Shown here: positions 1 through 8,451 of the stretch, piece after piece
Numbering within the stretch: position 1 is the first letter of the stretch
How the letters are laid out: each line of letters opens with the position of its first letter
Origin: Nitrospirota bacterium
Lineage (GTDB): Bacteria > Nitrospirota > Nitrospiria > Nitrospirales > UBA8639
NCBI GenBank assembly: GCA_027623995.1
Contig: JAQBUF010000039.1
Coordinates: forward strand, 1 to 33,088
Reading direction: 5' to 3'
DNA: 33,088 bases
Made by a program: the position numbers and the translations under genes
Notes under the pieces: model-generated
What the model saw: the letters and a program-made list of their open reading frames with translations, nothing else
Told to the model about the DNA's origin: nothing
Databases searched by the model: none

Positions 1-56
1 GGCGTATCCTCCTTTTGTCTGAAAGGTTGGTGATGTGCTTATCACCAGGATACGCC
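1..56. repeat. nested perfect inverted repeat at the left edge
   Basis: A 10-bp arm GGCGTATCCT at 1-10 is matched exactly by AGGATACGCC at 47-56. Inside it, GGTGAT (29-34) pairs with ATCACC (41-46), so the right part folds as a hairpin next to the closing stem. It lies downstream of the minus-strand DsrE-like gene. No T-run follows on the minus strand as far as the window shows, so it is not a textbook terminator. The element may continue beyond the window. Confidence 0.6.
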
Positions 57-104
57 GCCTTTGATTTTCAGGTCATCCCCAACTTTTGAGTATAACTCCT
101 GGGC

Positions 105-434
105 TTAATTAAAGGCGATGAATTGATCGCATCCAGTCACGATTTGTGTCAGCACTACCAGCCCGCAAAAGGTGACATCTAGACCATATCCGTCGGTTGA
201 AATTTTGTGTTGTTGGCATCCATAGGCGCAGACACTAAGTTTGACCCCTGCTTGCGTGAGTTCTCGAATTTTCGGATTTTCAAGATTTTTCACTCCTTCA
301 TCAATCAAATACAAATAGACTTGAACCTTAGCCTCTTGAGCGGTTTTGCTTAATTGCGCCACCGTTTCCGCATTGGGATGAGAGGGTGGAGTCGAAAGGA
401 GAAGTCCGAGTTTTTTTCCTTCGAGATTACTCAT
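105..434 (-). CDS. DsrE/DsrF-like small protein
   Basis: This 109-residue protein has the compact alpha/beta pattern of the DsrE/DsrF/TusD fold: an early hydrophobic strand (KLGLLLSTPP), a helix, then VQVYLYLIDEGV and VKLSVCAYGC, ending in VVLTQIVTGCDQFIAFN. Members of this fold relay sulfur on conserved cysteines or serve other small redox roles. Cysteines occur in the CAYGC segment, in TFCG and in TGCDQ. None can be assigned as catalytic without an alignment. There are no neighbouring dsr or tus genes, so a sulfur-relay role is not supported by context. The ATG at 434 lacks a clear Shine-Dalgarno sequence, but a good promoter lies about 45 bp upstream. Confidence 0.75.
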   Translation of the reverse strand: MSNLEGKKLGLLLSTPPSHPNAETVAQLSKTAQEAKVQVYLYLIDEGVKNLENPKIRELTQAGVKLSVCAYGCQQHKISTDGYGLDVTFCGLVVLTQIVTGCDQFIAFN

Positions 435-478
435 GATATGGGCTTGGACAAGAGAAAGAAATAGTGGGACTTTTCGAG

Positions 479-508
479 ACTATACTGTTCGCAAAAGGAA
501 CGGGTCAA
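479..508 (-). promoter_or_regulatory. sigma70-like promoter for the DsrE-like gene
   Basis: On the minus strand a TTGACC box (503-508) is followed after 18 bp by TATAGT (479-484). Each box matches the consensus at 5 of 6 positions. Transcription would start near 472, leaving a leader of about 38 nt before the ATG at 434. Confidence 0.5.
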
Positions 509-707
509 GAAAATTGAGGCAGAGGGGAGAATGTGAACATAATGGGCCGATATACTGTTTTGTCAGGTTCATTCGTTGACGCATCGAAATAGGAAAGAAC
601 ATGATATCGTGTCTTTCCAAAATAATGAAAATGGCGGTTCAATGTGTTTGATTCTTGGATTGATACCGGGATTCCAGGAATTATATTCAGAGGAGATTAG
701 AGATTCT

Positions 708-1025
708 ATGGACATTCAAATATTTCGAGACATGGTGACCAAGAAGCCTGACGGATTTTTGGGCCGGTATGGTTTGGGCGATAAAATCATGCAAACCGGT
801 GGAGATTTAGAGGAAGCTGTTGAGCATCTTCGTGTGGCGGTTCAATTAGATCCGATCCATGTGGCTTCGCATTTTGCGTTGGGCCGAGCCCTTGCAGGGT
901 TGGGCAGAAAACAAGAGGCGGATGCTGTGTTAAAGGTGGGGATCGAAGCGGCAACCTCAGGCCGTTCCAATGGTGGCGGGGACCTTGTTCCAGAAATGCA
1001 AGCGCTACAACAACAATTACGATAA
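708..1025 (+). CDS. small TPR-repeat protein
   Basis: The protein has 105 residues from the ATG at 708. I chose that start because AGGAG (691-695) sits about 12 bases upstream. A longer in-frame reading from 576 adds 44 residues that do not look conserved. The core carries tetratricopeptide-like helices: GRYGLGDKIMQTGGDLEEAVEHLRVAVQLDP, written here only by its shape, is a canonical TPR start (residues 20-50). It is followed by a second unit around HVASHFALGRALAGLGRKQEA. TPR modules bind proteins, and no enzymatic part is present. The gene stands alone, so its partner is unknown. Confidence 0.75.
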   Translation: MDIQIFRDMVTKKPDGFLGRYGLGDKIMQTGGDLEEAVEHLRVAVQLDPIHVASHFALGRALAGLGRKQEADAVLKVGIEAATSGRSNGGGDLVPEMQALQQQLR

Positions 1026-1143
1026 GTGAGTCTGGAAAATTTATCTTTATGATCGAGATGCTCGGTATCTGGTTGGATAATGTACGGAAGTCTCTTTACG
1101 TGTTTTCTTTGGGTGGGTCACTTGGCCAACGAAGGTGATCTGC

Positions 1144-1368
1144 CTACATATCCAGGGTGAGGCCTTCTGGCAGGGTCTCCATATTTTGTTGTAACCCTTG
1201 AAAGGGTTTTAGTGTTCCGTGGACTCGAAAATTTTTTCTCTTATACCAAAAGACTTCCTGTTCCTGTTTTAATTTCTCGATTGATGAGTTCAGCTTTTCC
1301 ATGATGACGGTTTTTAGGTATTGAAGGTCGTTTTCAAGACGAGCCATGGCATGGGCCATAGTAGTCAT
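1144..1368 (-). CDS. small hypothetical protein with helical N-terminal half
   Basis: This is a 74-residue unknown. Residues 5-40 (HAMARLENDLQYLK through IEKLKQEQE) have the heptad pattern of an amphipathic or coiled-coil helix. The C-terminal part (KNFRVHGTLKPFQGLQ) is more extended. The ATG at 1368 is preceded by a strong Shine-Dalgarno sequence (AGGAG, about 8 bases upstream on the minus strand), which is the main evidence that it is translated. I recognise no family. Confidence 0.6.
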   Translation of the reverse strand: MTTMAHAMARLENDLQYLKTVIMEKLNSSIEKLKQEQEVFWYKRKNFRVHGTLKPFQGLQQNMETLPEGLTLDM

Positions 1369-1441
1369 AAGTTTCTCCTGCTCAGTCGTACGATTGCCCT
1401 CGCGATAAGTTGGTCGCCCCCTAGTTTGTGCCTAATGAGAA

Positions 1442-1775
1442 TTATGTAAACCCTGTGGTGTTAAAGATGAGAATGATCTTATAGATTTTATTGTTTCGCA
1501 TCTCAAAGAGTTGAGCCATGGGAGTTGAAACGCCTGGTTTCTTAAATTGATAGACAAGGCAAACCGTGGATGAATGTTCAAGTGTGTGGATGAGCGTATA
1601 CGAGCAGTTTTTGGAGGGATCGGTTTTAAGTGCAGTGATGTATTCCTCTGCCGACCTTGACTGGAAGAGAGGACCCTCACATACACTGTTCATCAAGGAT
1701 GTGATGTAATGCGTCAAGGTTCGTCCCTGAGAAAAAAATATCCATGTACGTCAACGCAAGCTCTAAGGGTTTCAA
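1442..1775 (-). pseudogene. SnoaL-like (NTF2-fold) protein, disrupted by one frameshift
   Basis: Two overlapping reading frames join into one SnoaL-like protein. The N-terminal part starts at a TTG (1773-1775) behind a GGAG. It reads MKPLELALTYMDIFFSG, then NLDALHHILDEQCM, the usual first helices of this fold, and runs into TGA at 1677-1679. The next frame continues with EGPLFQSRSAEEYITAL and a typical sheet, including VCLVYQFKKPG and FEMRNNKIYKIILIF, and ends at 1442. Restoring two bases (or removing one) near 1677-1682 rejoins the halves. SnoaL-like proteins are small cone-shaped enzymes or ligand binders. A sequencing error cannot be excluded. The second half alone could only be translated from a TTG at 1717. 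Confidence 0.7.
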
Positions 1776-2024
1776 GTTTCTCCCCCCCTTTCTGTCTCTG
1801 GTGAACGCCCTGTGAAGACATACAGGAAAACTATGATCTTCTGAACGTGTTCCTAAGCCTAACGCTCATGGCCATTTTATTCAATAAGGCATGATCGTGG
1901 TTCCCAAGGAACTTGGAATAAGATTGTATTCCGAAACTACCAGCGATGATTAATTTTTCTAGGAGGCGTGTTAGGATATGATGTGTGTGAACGGAATATG
2001 GACTTCAGGAAGGAGTAAAGACAG

Positions 2025-2477
2025 ATGAAGTTTCACTCACATATTGAATGCGGCCTACAGTGGGTGAAGATTCTCAGTTTTGTGATGGTCTTCTGTTGGC
2101 CCGGTCAGATATTGGCCCAGCAGGCACCCTTAACACCTGGCGATGTTGTGCAACTGTGGCTCACAGTTTACCCCGACAATTTGGAGAGGGCGGCCAATAT
2201 GACGACCTTAAACTTTCGTCAAGGCATACCACGCCAAGATTGGATTGATGGGCAAGGTCCAATTCTCCAGGGGTTGAAAATGAAATATGGCCGTGGTCGG
2301 ATCCTCTACGAAGACATTCAGGGCAACGAAGCTCGCGTCATTCTTCGTGTTCCCATCTCGTCTTGGATGGGCTCTGCGGTCAAAGATGAATTGTATTCCC
2401 TTGTGAAGGGCGAAGAAGGTCTGTGGTTTATTGACCGTGTCGATGAGTATGTTCCGAATAATAACCAGATGCGTTAA
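2025..2477 (+). CDS. exported protein of unknown function
   Basis: The protein has 150 residues. The N-terminus is a Sec signal: a charged stretch, a hydrophobic core (ILSFVMVFCWPG) and a likely cleavage after ILAQQ near residue 33. The mature part begins with LTPGDVVQLWLTVYPDNLERAANMT. Together with the C-terminal strands (EARVILRV, ELYSLVKGEEGLWFIDRVDEY) this resembles the NTF2-like exported proteins (DUF4878-like), in which a helix is followed by a curved sheet. A strong AGGAAGGAG lies just upstream of the ATG. It is probably periplasmic; substrate and role are unknown. Confidence 0.7.
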   Translation: MKFHSHIECGLQWVKILSFVMVFCWPGQILAQQAPLTPGDVVQLWLTVYPDNLERAANMTTLNFRQGIPRQDWIDGQGPILQGLKMKYGRGRILYEDIQGNEARVILRVPISSWMGSAVKDELYSLVKGEEGLWFIDRVDEYVPNNNQMR

Positions 2478-2577
2478 GTATTTGGTCCTGCCGAATGAGT
2501 AGTCCCCTCATGGTTTCCCAACCCTGCGACGACGGGTTTGCGTGAATCCGAGATTTGCTTCCTGAAGGTCAATAGAC

Positions 2578-3540
2578 TTAATCAGGACGATCAAGGAGCA
2601 CAAACATCACCTGCTCCATGGCTTGTTTCCAGACCTTGCCAGTCAGGGGGAAGGCCTTCTTATGCCAATGGACCCCATCACGAACAAAGTAGCTTCTTGG
2701 GTCGGACTGAGCTTGGATTTCTTCAAAGAGGTAGGCAACGGGAATGTGGTGCTCCTTGCAGGTTTCCACCAGAGCCTCGTTAAAATCCCCCTCTTCTCCT
2801 TGTGAATGTTTTTTAAATGAGGGGGGAATGGTGGCAATAATGGGCACGGTTCCGTTCTTGGCACAGGCTTGGGCTATCTTGAGTAAATCTTTCATCGCTT
2901 GAGCATTACTCGAGGCGTCTTTTCGGTTATTTGTTCCATACAGAATGAAACAGAATTCTGGGTTAACCTGTTTCAAGTCACTATCAATAATTTCTCGTCC
3001 ACTTGAGGTTTTCCATCCTGCGCGACCACGAGCTTCTATTGAATAACGTCCTAACGCGGATTCCGCAGCTGTCCGATATAAATAGGCACCCGTGAGGCTG
3101 TCCCCAAATTGCAGGATCCATCCCTTTCGTACTTTATCTTTCCCAGCTTGATAAATGTCCCGAATGTGTTGGCCATACTCCCGCCGATCAAGTTCATATT
3201 TTGAGTGCGACAAAGCAGGGAAACTCTTTTCCACGGTCATTGAAGTGGTCTTAGACCAAGCCGACATATTGTTTTCGAAGTCAACGGCCAATACACGGTA
3301 CTGATAGGTCCCCGTGCTTGAAGGGTGATCAACGTATTCAGGCAGAGAGGATTCAGCAATCTTTGTGAAGGCATTCTTTTCTCCGGCACGACTGATGACG
3401 TAGAGGGCTGCTCCAATATTATCGATGGCTGGTGACCATGAAAGTTGAATGCCCTGTGGTGTCTGTTTGATAGAAATGTTGGTTGGAGTCGTGGGGGGAG
3501 ACCATGTGAAATTGTTGCAGGCATAGGGTGTATGGGGGGC
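2578..3540 (-). pseudogene. FN3-SGNH/GDSL hydrolase with missing or frameshifted N-terminus
   Basis: The open frame runs from a TGA at 3541-3543 down to 2578 (320 residues) and codes for two domains. The first 85 or so residues are a fibronectin type III module (PTNISIKQTPQGIQLSW, ALYVISRAGEK, YQYRVLAVD). The rest is an SGNH hydrolase. Its block I is QFGDSLTG with the nucleophile Ser, block III is LYGTNNRKD with the Asn, and block V is RDGVHWH with the catalytic Asp and His. SGNH enzymes are esterases or lipases. No ATG, GTG or TTG precedes the FN3 module in frame. The first usable ATG of the hydrolase frame (3291) would cut FN3 in half. An ATG at 3524 is in another frame and would join if the six-C run (3493-3498) gained one base. 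No signal peptide is visible even then. It may be an N-terminally decayed exported esterase, or an assembly indel. Confidence 0.65.
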
Positions 3541-3803
3541 TCAGTCAGTGGCTGTGTTGTCTATAAAGAATCCCGTGAATCATATTACTTTTCCCTAATA
3601 AAATCGGATAGTTAGGCGTTTTACTTTAGGAGGATTCAGATGGACCTAGGGAAGAAGGGTGATGGTCATGCCAGGGAAGAAGGTACGTTGTATGTGATTA
3701 GAAAGAGTTTCGTGTGACTGGCGTCTTTTTGTGTTGTTTCACTCATTTATTCCATAAGGATGGGCGGAGAGATGGGACAGGTACATTTTGTGGAGGTGTG
3801 GGT

Positions 3804-4820
3804 TTATGATTCCCCTAAAATGACGGTTAATTTTCGAGGTGTATTTTGCCGGAGAATGGTGATGTGGACCTGTTGTCCTGGGTGGGTGTGTTCGATGAGG
3901 TAGTTTTTTAGTTGTGCTGAGGTGTGAATGGCATGGTCGTTAATGGCCAACACAATATCCCCCTTTTTGAATCCGGCATGTTGGGCAGGGCCAGTAGCTT
4001 TTTTTACGGTGATGGCCCAGCGATCATCGTACTTAATGACACTGAGTATGATGCCAAGTTTTGAAAATTTATGTTGCTTGCCTTCGATAAGGGATTGAAC
4101 GATATTCCTTACGACCAAACCAGGAACTGCAAAAGCAAAACGACTGCAGCGACGTTCTCCCTGAGTGGCTTCTGTTTGAATAATGGCATGAACAACCCCA
4201 ACGATTTCACCGTGGTTATTGAACAACCCGCCACCAGAATTACCACTACAGGCTGAAAGGTCCACCTGTAACAGGCGTGATTGAATGGTGTCCAGAAAGG
4301 TATTTGGGTTTCCCACATGTCCAAAGCTCAGAGCGGGACCCCAGCCTAGTGGGTAGCCAACGGTAAAGACTTCATCCCCTGCAAGCGATTCAGTGGGGGA
4401 AAATGCCGCCTGATCTAAACTGCTAATGAGGGCAGACTTAGGCAGGCGATAGACGGAAATATCAAGAAAGTCGTTGGTCCCTACGAACTTGGCTGACAGT
4501 TCGTGTAAATCCCCTGTGATCACTTGAATAGTTTCTTGTGGAATATATTTTCCTCCGGCTTGATATTCAATCGCATGTCGTGCAGTGAGGATATAGCCGT
4601 CACCAATGTGGGTGCCTGAGCCTCTGATAGAAAATGGGGCCGTCCCCGACATGGTGGCCCGTTCATTGATGGGACTTAAGATCCCAACCGTAGACTGTTT
4701 CGCCTTTTCGGCGGAAGTCGATAACAAGGGGACATCCGACGACATGGCGATCGTCGGGAGGAGGCTGATGAGGAAGATTGCAAGGGTGATGATCGAAGAT
4801 CGTTGGTTTCTTGCACGCAT
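3804..4820 (-). CDS. HtrA/Deg-type periplasmic serine protease with one PDZ domain
   Basis: The protein has 338 residues. A Sec signal (SIITLAIFLISLLPTIAM) ends near residue 27. The trypsin-like domain shows the triad: His82 in TARHA, Asp120 in FLDISVY and Ser195 in CSGNSGGGLF, with the usual GNSGGP-like oxyanion loop. The C-terminal 85 residues form one PDZ domain (AGFKKGDIVLAINDHAI, LKNYLIEHTHPGQQVHITI). One PDZ and about 340 residues is DegS-like in length, but the cleavable-looking signal and the lack of an rpoE/rseA neighbour leave its role open. General periplasmic quality control is most likely. It is monocistronic, with a candidate promoter 50-80 bp upstream. Confidence 0.88.
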   Translation of the reverse strand: MRARNQRSSIITLAIFLISLLPTIAMSSDVPLLSTSAEKAKQSTVGILSPINERATMSGTAPFSIRGSGTHIGDGYILTARHAIEYQAGGKYIPQETIQVITGDLHELSAKFVGTNDFLDISVYRLPKSALISSLDQAAFSPTESLAGDEVFTVGYPLGWGPALSFGHVGNPNTFLDTIQSRLLQVDLSACSGNSGGGLFNNHGEIVGVVHAIIQTEATQGERRCSRFAFAVPGLVVRNIVQSLIEGKQHKFSKLGIILSVIKYDDRWAITVKKATGPAQHAGFKKGDIVLAINDHAIHTSAQLKNYLIEHTHPGQQVHITILRQNTPRKLTVILGES

Positions 4821-4872
4821 AATTCACCTCTTTGAACAAGGTCTGATCAGTAATTTTTTGAAAGATTCTTAT

Positions 4873-4900
4873 ATTGTATAGGGAATATGAGTATCGGCAA
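4873..4900 (-). promoter_or_regulatory. candidate promoter for the HtrA-like gene
   Basis: On the minus strand TTGCCG (4895-4900) is followed after 16 bp by TACAAT (4873-4878). This would place a transcript start about 45 bases before the ATG at 4820. The minus-10 is good (5 of 6), the minus-35 moderate. Confidence 0.35.
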
Positions 4901-5047
4901 TAAATTTGTAAAGGACTTGTATTCTGTAGGAACGGTTCAGTAGTCTTCGCCCAGATTCCCTAGCAGATTGGTGCTGAGGGTGATTTCTCATGAATCCGAT
5001 TGTAGCCCATGCCTCTTGTGCCAGAAACAAAGTCCAATGATAAGGTT

Positions 5048-5428
5048 ATGAATGGGCGGTTAATGAAGAATCCATTTTTCTCGTGTGTCATAAGTCTTGG
5101 CTTGGTGTTGGGGTTCTGTGGGCTCTCATGGGGACACGGAGTGCTCATTGAGTCTTCCCCGGCTCATGGAGCAATTCTAAAGAAATCCCCATCGCTTATA
5201 TCGTTGCGTTTTAATGCCGCGCTTGAGCCTTCGATTACCCAAGTGTCATTGGTTGATCTGAAACATCAAACACACACCTTGAATATCACCGATGAGTCAA
5301 CGGTTGAACGCATCGTGGCGACTGTTCCTCCGTTGCCCCCTGGGGTCTACCACGTGCATTATCAGGTCTTGGCGACCGATGGTCATGTGACCGAAGGCTC
5401 TATTCGATTTACCATCCTCACACAGTAA
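5048..5428 (+). CDS. copC: CopC-domain periplasmic copper-binding protein
   Basis: This is a small exported protein of about 126 residues from the ATG at 5048. ATGs at 5009 and 5063 are also in frame and none has a clear ribosome site. A signal peptide ends ...GLSWG, so the mature protein would begin HGVLIESSPAHGA. An N-terminal His followed by the LxxSxPAxGA pattern is the CopC Cu(II)-binding N-terminus. The C-terminus shows the family strand YQVLATDGHVTEGSIRF with the conserved Asp and His. CopC binds copper in the periplasm and hands it to CopD. The CopD-like gene starts 9 bp downstream, so the two are co-transcribed. Confidence 0.88.
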   Translation: MNGRLMKNPFFSCVISLGLVLGFCGLSWGHGVLIESSPAHGAILKKSPSLISLRFNAALEPSITQVSLVDLKHQTHTLNITDESTVERIVATVPPLPPGVYHVHYQVLATDGHVTEGSIRFTILTQ

Positions 5429-5437
5429 CTTAAGCGA

Positions 5438-7063
5438 ATGACAGATCTTCTCGAATTCATCAGCGGGTTGCTCGATGGCGTGTCACTTATCGCTCTGGCC
5501 TTAGTGCTTGGCGGCATAGGGTGCGTGCTGGCCGTTCTTCGAATCACTCAGGACGACCGACCCATTTTCCACGCAGGAGCTCAACGGGTGCTTGGCGTCA
5601 CGCTGGCGAGCGCCGTGTGTCTCACAGGACTTCGTGCACTCCAACTCTTCATGAAACCTTTGGCTTTATCCAATGCGATGGGTCGTTCAGCGTTTCCCGC
5701 GTTTGCGCAGACACAGGTGTTTCATTATAGCGTGATCAGTGTGGTACTCCTCATCGGATTAGTGGGAGCGTTGTGGGTCGTCAAAAAGAATATGGTGTCC
5801 CTTGGCCGCTGGAGTGGGGTGGTTTGTGTGGTTGTGGCGTTTATGGTGAATGAAGGGTGGCTGAGTCACGCCGCCAGTCGCCTTGAAGGCGGAGGGCTGT
5901 TGATGGTGGTGACGATGGTCCATGTGTTTGGCGCAACAGTGTGGGCCGGTGGCGTCGCACACTTACTCTTGTTGTGGCAATTTCTGCGAAAGCAGGATTT
6001 ACCATCATGGTCGGAACTGGTTTCCAGATTTTCTCCCGTTGGAATTGTCTGTGTCTGTCTCATCTTTCTTCCAGGAGGATATTTGACGTGGAGTTATGTC
6101 GGTGGATGGAACGGCCTCATTGGCACGGGGTATGGCAATATGGTCGTCGTGAAAATAGGATTATTCGCCTGCGTCTTGGTGCTTGCGGCACTAAACTTTT
6201 TTGCTGCACGGGAATGGAAACGATCAGGGCAATTCACCACCATGGTGAAACGTGTGTCGGCTTATATTGAGGTCGAGATCATTTTGGCTGTGGCACTACT
6301 GTTTACAGCTGCCTCCTTAACCGGTTTCCCTCCGTCGGTGGATGTTGTGGCAGATGCGCCCTCTCCAGCGGAAATGTGGACGATGTACAATCCCAAGGTC
6401 CCAAGGTTAGCTGGTCCAGAGCGTATTTTTATCGATGCCCCGGAACTCACCGATCTTCGAACCGGAGAAATGGGAAAGAAAGAAGATATGAGCTGGGATC
6501 GGTTTAACCACAATTTCTCGGGAGTCGTGGTCATTGCCATGGCGATTATCGCGTTGTTCGATCGACTTGGGCGGTATCGTTGGGCACGGCCCTGGCCACT
6601 CATGTTTATTGGGTTTTCTGGGCTGATTTTTGTGTTTGCCAATCCCGATCATTGGCCCCTTGGGCCGATCGGGTTTCTGGACAGTTGGCAAGACACGGAG
6701 GTGGTGCAGCATTGGCTGGCGGCGATCGTGGTGTTTGGCCTGGGATGGTTTGAGTGGCGAGCACGAGATGAAACCTCCCGCCAAACACATGTGCAATTTG
6801 TTTTTCCCTGGTTGTGTATTGTCGGCGGGATTATTCTTCTGACCCATTCACACAGCGTCGGTGAACTCAAACAGGAATTTCTCCTTCAGAGTACGCATGT
6901 GTCGATGGGGGTCTTGGGAGTGCTTCTTGGGTGTGGGCGTTGGTTAGAGATACGTCTGCCGGCACCTTATGATCGAGTGGCAGGCGTGATGTCGATTGGG
7001 GCTATGATGTTGGTCGGCTTTATCTTGTTGTTTTATGTCAAACCTTATCTGTCCATCTACTAA
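5438..7063 (+). CDS. copD: CopD-like copper transport membrane protein with extra C-terminal membrane domain
   Basis: The protein has 541 residues with about 13 hydrophobic segments. Residues 1-300 form the CopD core: several helices, then GGGLLMVVTMVHVFGATVWAGG, where a His in the membrane is typical of the family's copper site, and a VVKIGLFACVLVLAALNFFAAREW helix pair (described by shape). A polar loop (about 310-365) leads to a second membrane domain of about 180 residues with His in or near helices (RFNHNFSG, NPDHWPLG, VVQHWLAA, LTHSHSVGE, STHVSMG). CopD moves copper across the inner membrane, usually with CopC. The extra domain resembles the C-terminal half of longer CopD/YcnJ-like proteins, but I cannot name it. 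It ends 3 bp before the convergent stop of the glycosylase gene. Confidence 0.82.
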   Translation: MTDLLEFISGLLDGVSLIALALVLGGIGCVLAVLRITQDDRPIFHAGAQRVLGVTLASAVCLTGLRALQLFMKPLALSNAMGRSAFPAFAQTQVFHYSVISVVLLIGLVGALWVVKKNMVSLGRWSGVVCVVVAFMVNEGWLSHAASRLEGGGLLMVVTMVHVFGATVWAGGVAHLLLLWQFLRKQDLPSWSELVSRFSPVGIVCVCLIFLPGGYLTWSYVGGWNGLIGTGYGNMVVVKIGLFACVLVLAALNFFAAREWKRSGQFTTMVKRVSAYIEVEIILAVALLFTAASLTGFPPSVDVVADAPSPAEMWTMYNPKVPRLAGPERIFIDAPELTDLRTGEMGKKEDMSWDRFNHNFSGVVVIAMAIIALFDRLGRYRWARPWPLMFIGFSGLIFVFANPDHWPLGPIGFLDSWQDTEVVQHWLAAIVVFGLGWFEWRARDETSRQTHVQFVFPWLCIVGGIILLTHSHSVGELKQEFLLQSTHVSMGVLGVLLGCGRWLEIRLPAPYDRVAGVMSIGAMMLVGFILLFYVKPYLSIY

Positions 7064-7066
7064 AGG

Positions 7067-7669
7067 TTATATCGTCTGGCTCAATCCACGAAGCTGCAGA
7101 AACAACTCAAGCATATCGTGAAATGAGTAGTGGGCATTTCTCCCACTAGGATTAGGCAAGACAAAAACTTGAGCCCCGCCAAACATATCTTCCTGGAGTC
7201 CAACCCGAGGATGAGGATGTATTTTCTTTTCTCCTGATTTGGTTTTAGGCGTTGAAGAATACAACGCATTCCTTACCGTGATACCCAATAGGGCTAGGAT
7301 CTTAGGTTGGTACTGACGAACCTTTCTTAATAGTGTGATGCGTCCTTTGGTATAATCAAGAGGAGTCAGGTCATGCATCCCTGAGGTTGGTCGCGCCACA
7401 ATGTTCGTGAGCCCGTAGCCCCATTCTGGGAGCCGCCAATCGTCTTGATAGGTGAGGGGGAGGGGAATGCACTGTGACTCAAAGAGTAATTTCCAAAATC
7501 GATTTGAATGCCCGGCATAATGGTGCCGCACAGCTGCTGATCGTAGCCCAGGATTGATGCCGACAAATAAGATCTGAACATCCGGGTGAATATGGTCAGA
7601 TAAACCCTGTGATGTTTTAGGCGGCAAAGGCTGGTCTCCTTTTGGTGGCTGGGATTTGGAGTGCAACAA
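7067..7669 (-). CDS. mug: Mug/TDG-type mismatch-specific uracil/thymine DNA glycosylase
   Basis: The protein has 200 residues. It shows the two hallmark motifs of the Mug/TDG branch of the uracil-DNA-glycosylase superfamily: ILFVGINPG (catalytic Asn in GINPG) near residue 40 and VLPNPSGRNAHYS near residue 175, the loop that enters the minor groove. Between them lie RFWKLL and GLTNIVARPTSG, also typical. The enzyme removes U or T opposite G, and ethenocytosine, to start base excision repair. The listed start is a TTG with no strong ribosome site, and the first 35 residues are Pro/Lys-rich and not conserved-looking, so the true start is uncertain. Confidence 0.88.
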   Translation of the reverse strand: MLHSKSQPPKGDQPLPPKTSQGLSDHIHPDVQILFVGINPGLRSAAVRHHYAGHSNRFWKLLFESQCIPLPLTYQDDWRLPEWGYGLTNIVARPTSGMHDLTPLDYTKGRITLLRKVRQYQPKILALLGITVRNALYSSTPKTKSGEKKIHPHPRVGLQEDMFGGAQVFVLPNPSGRNAHYSFHDMLELFLQLRGLSQTI

Positions 7670-7775
7670 TTGCCTACAGTAGCTGACTGTAAAGAGGTAG
7701 CGAGATGAGAAGCAACATATTCTCCGAAAAGCAAAGGCGAAGTTTTTTGGGACAAGATCATCAAGGAGGTGGAAA

Positions 7776-8402
7776 ATGAAAGTCTATAAATTGCTAGGGT
7801 TACTCGGAGTGGGATGCGTGTTAGTGCTGAGTTTTATGAGTGGGCCGACGATGAGTCAAAGTCCTCAATCTGAAGGGAAATTGGCTAACGCCATTTTCGC
7901 AGGAGGGTGTTTTTGGTGTATGGAACACCCGTTTGACGAAATCGAAGGGGTGGTAGCGACAACATCTGGATATACCGGAGGGCACAAAATGGATCCGACC
8001 TATCCTGAAGTATCTGCAGGCACAACGGGTCATACGGAAGCCGTACAGGTCGTGTTTGATTCTTCAAAGGTCAGTTACAAAGAGTTGTTGGAGGTGTACT
8101 GGCGAAATACCGATCCGACGGTCGGTGATGCGCAGTTTTGTGATCATGGTAATCAGTATCGGCCGGAAATTTTCTACCAAAACGAAGATCAGAAAATGTT
8201 AGCAGAAGCCTCAAAAATGGAAATCGAACAAACCAAAACCTTTACCCAGCCTATCGTCACTAATATTACCAAAGCGACGACCTTTTATCCGGCGGAGGAA
8301 TATCACCAAAACTATTATCAAACCAACCCTATTCGGTATAAATTCTATCGGTTAGCCTGTGGTCGGGATGCGCGGTTGGCCGAGTTGTGGGGTGAGGCCT
8401 GA
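7776..8402 (+). CDS. msrA: exported peptide methionine sulfoxide reductase A
   Basis: The protein has 208 residues. After a signal-like N-terminus (LLGLLGVGCVLVLSFMSG) comes the MsrA signature GGCFWCME, with the nucleophilic Cys at about residue 45. It is followed by GVVATTSGYTGG, TGHTEAV and EYHQNYY. A late Cys (LACGRD, near residue 195) is a likely resolving residue. MsrA reduces the S-epimer of methionine sulfoxide in proteins. The signal implies periplasmic or membrane-anchored repair, which needs an exported electron donor not present here. Cys14 of the signal (GVGCVLV) is not a convincing lipobox. The ribosome site AAGGAGG lies 6 bases before the ATG. Confidence 0.93.
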   Translation: MKVYKLLGLLGVGCVLVLSFMSGPTMSQSPQSEGKLANAIFAGGCFWCMEHPFDEIEGVVATTSGYTGGHKMDPTYPEVSAGTTGHTEAVQVVFDSSKVSYKELLEVYWRNTDPTVGDAQFCDHGNQYRPEIFYQNEDQKMLAEASKMEIEQTKTFTQPIVTNITKATTFYPAEEYHQNYYQTNPIRYKFYRLACGRDARLAELWGEA

Positions 8403-8451
8403 GAAGTTTCAGTAGTATCTTGCCCAGGCGAGATGTGGTAGTTATTTCAAT

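Noticed and set aside
1432-1686. An 84-codon minus-strand frame overlapping the SnoaL-like gene
   Set aside because: It is out of frame with recognisable SnoaL sequence and has a Ser/Arg/His-rich shadow composition.
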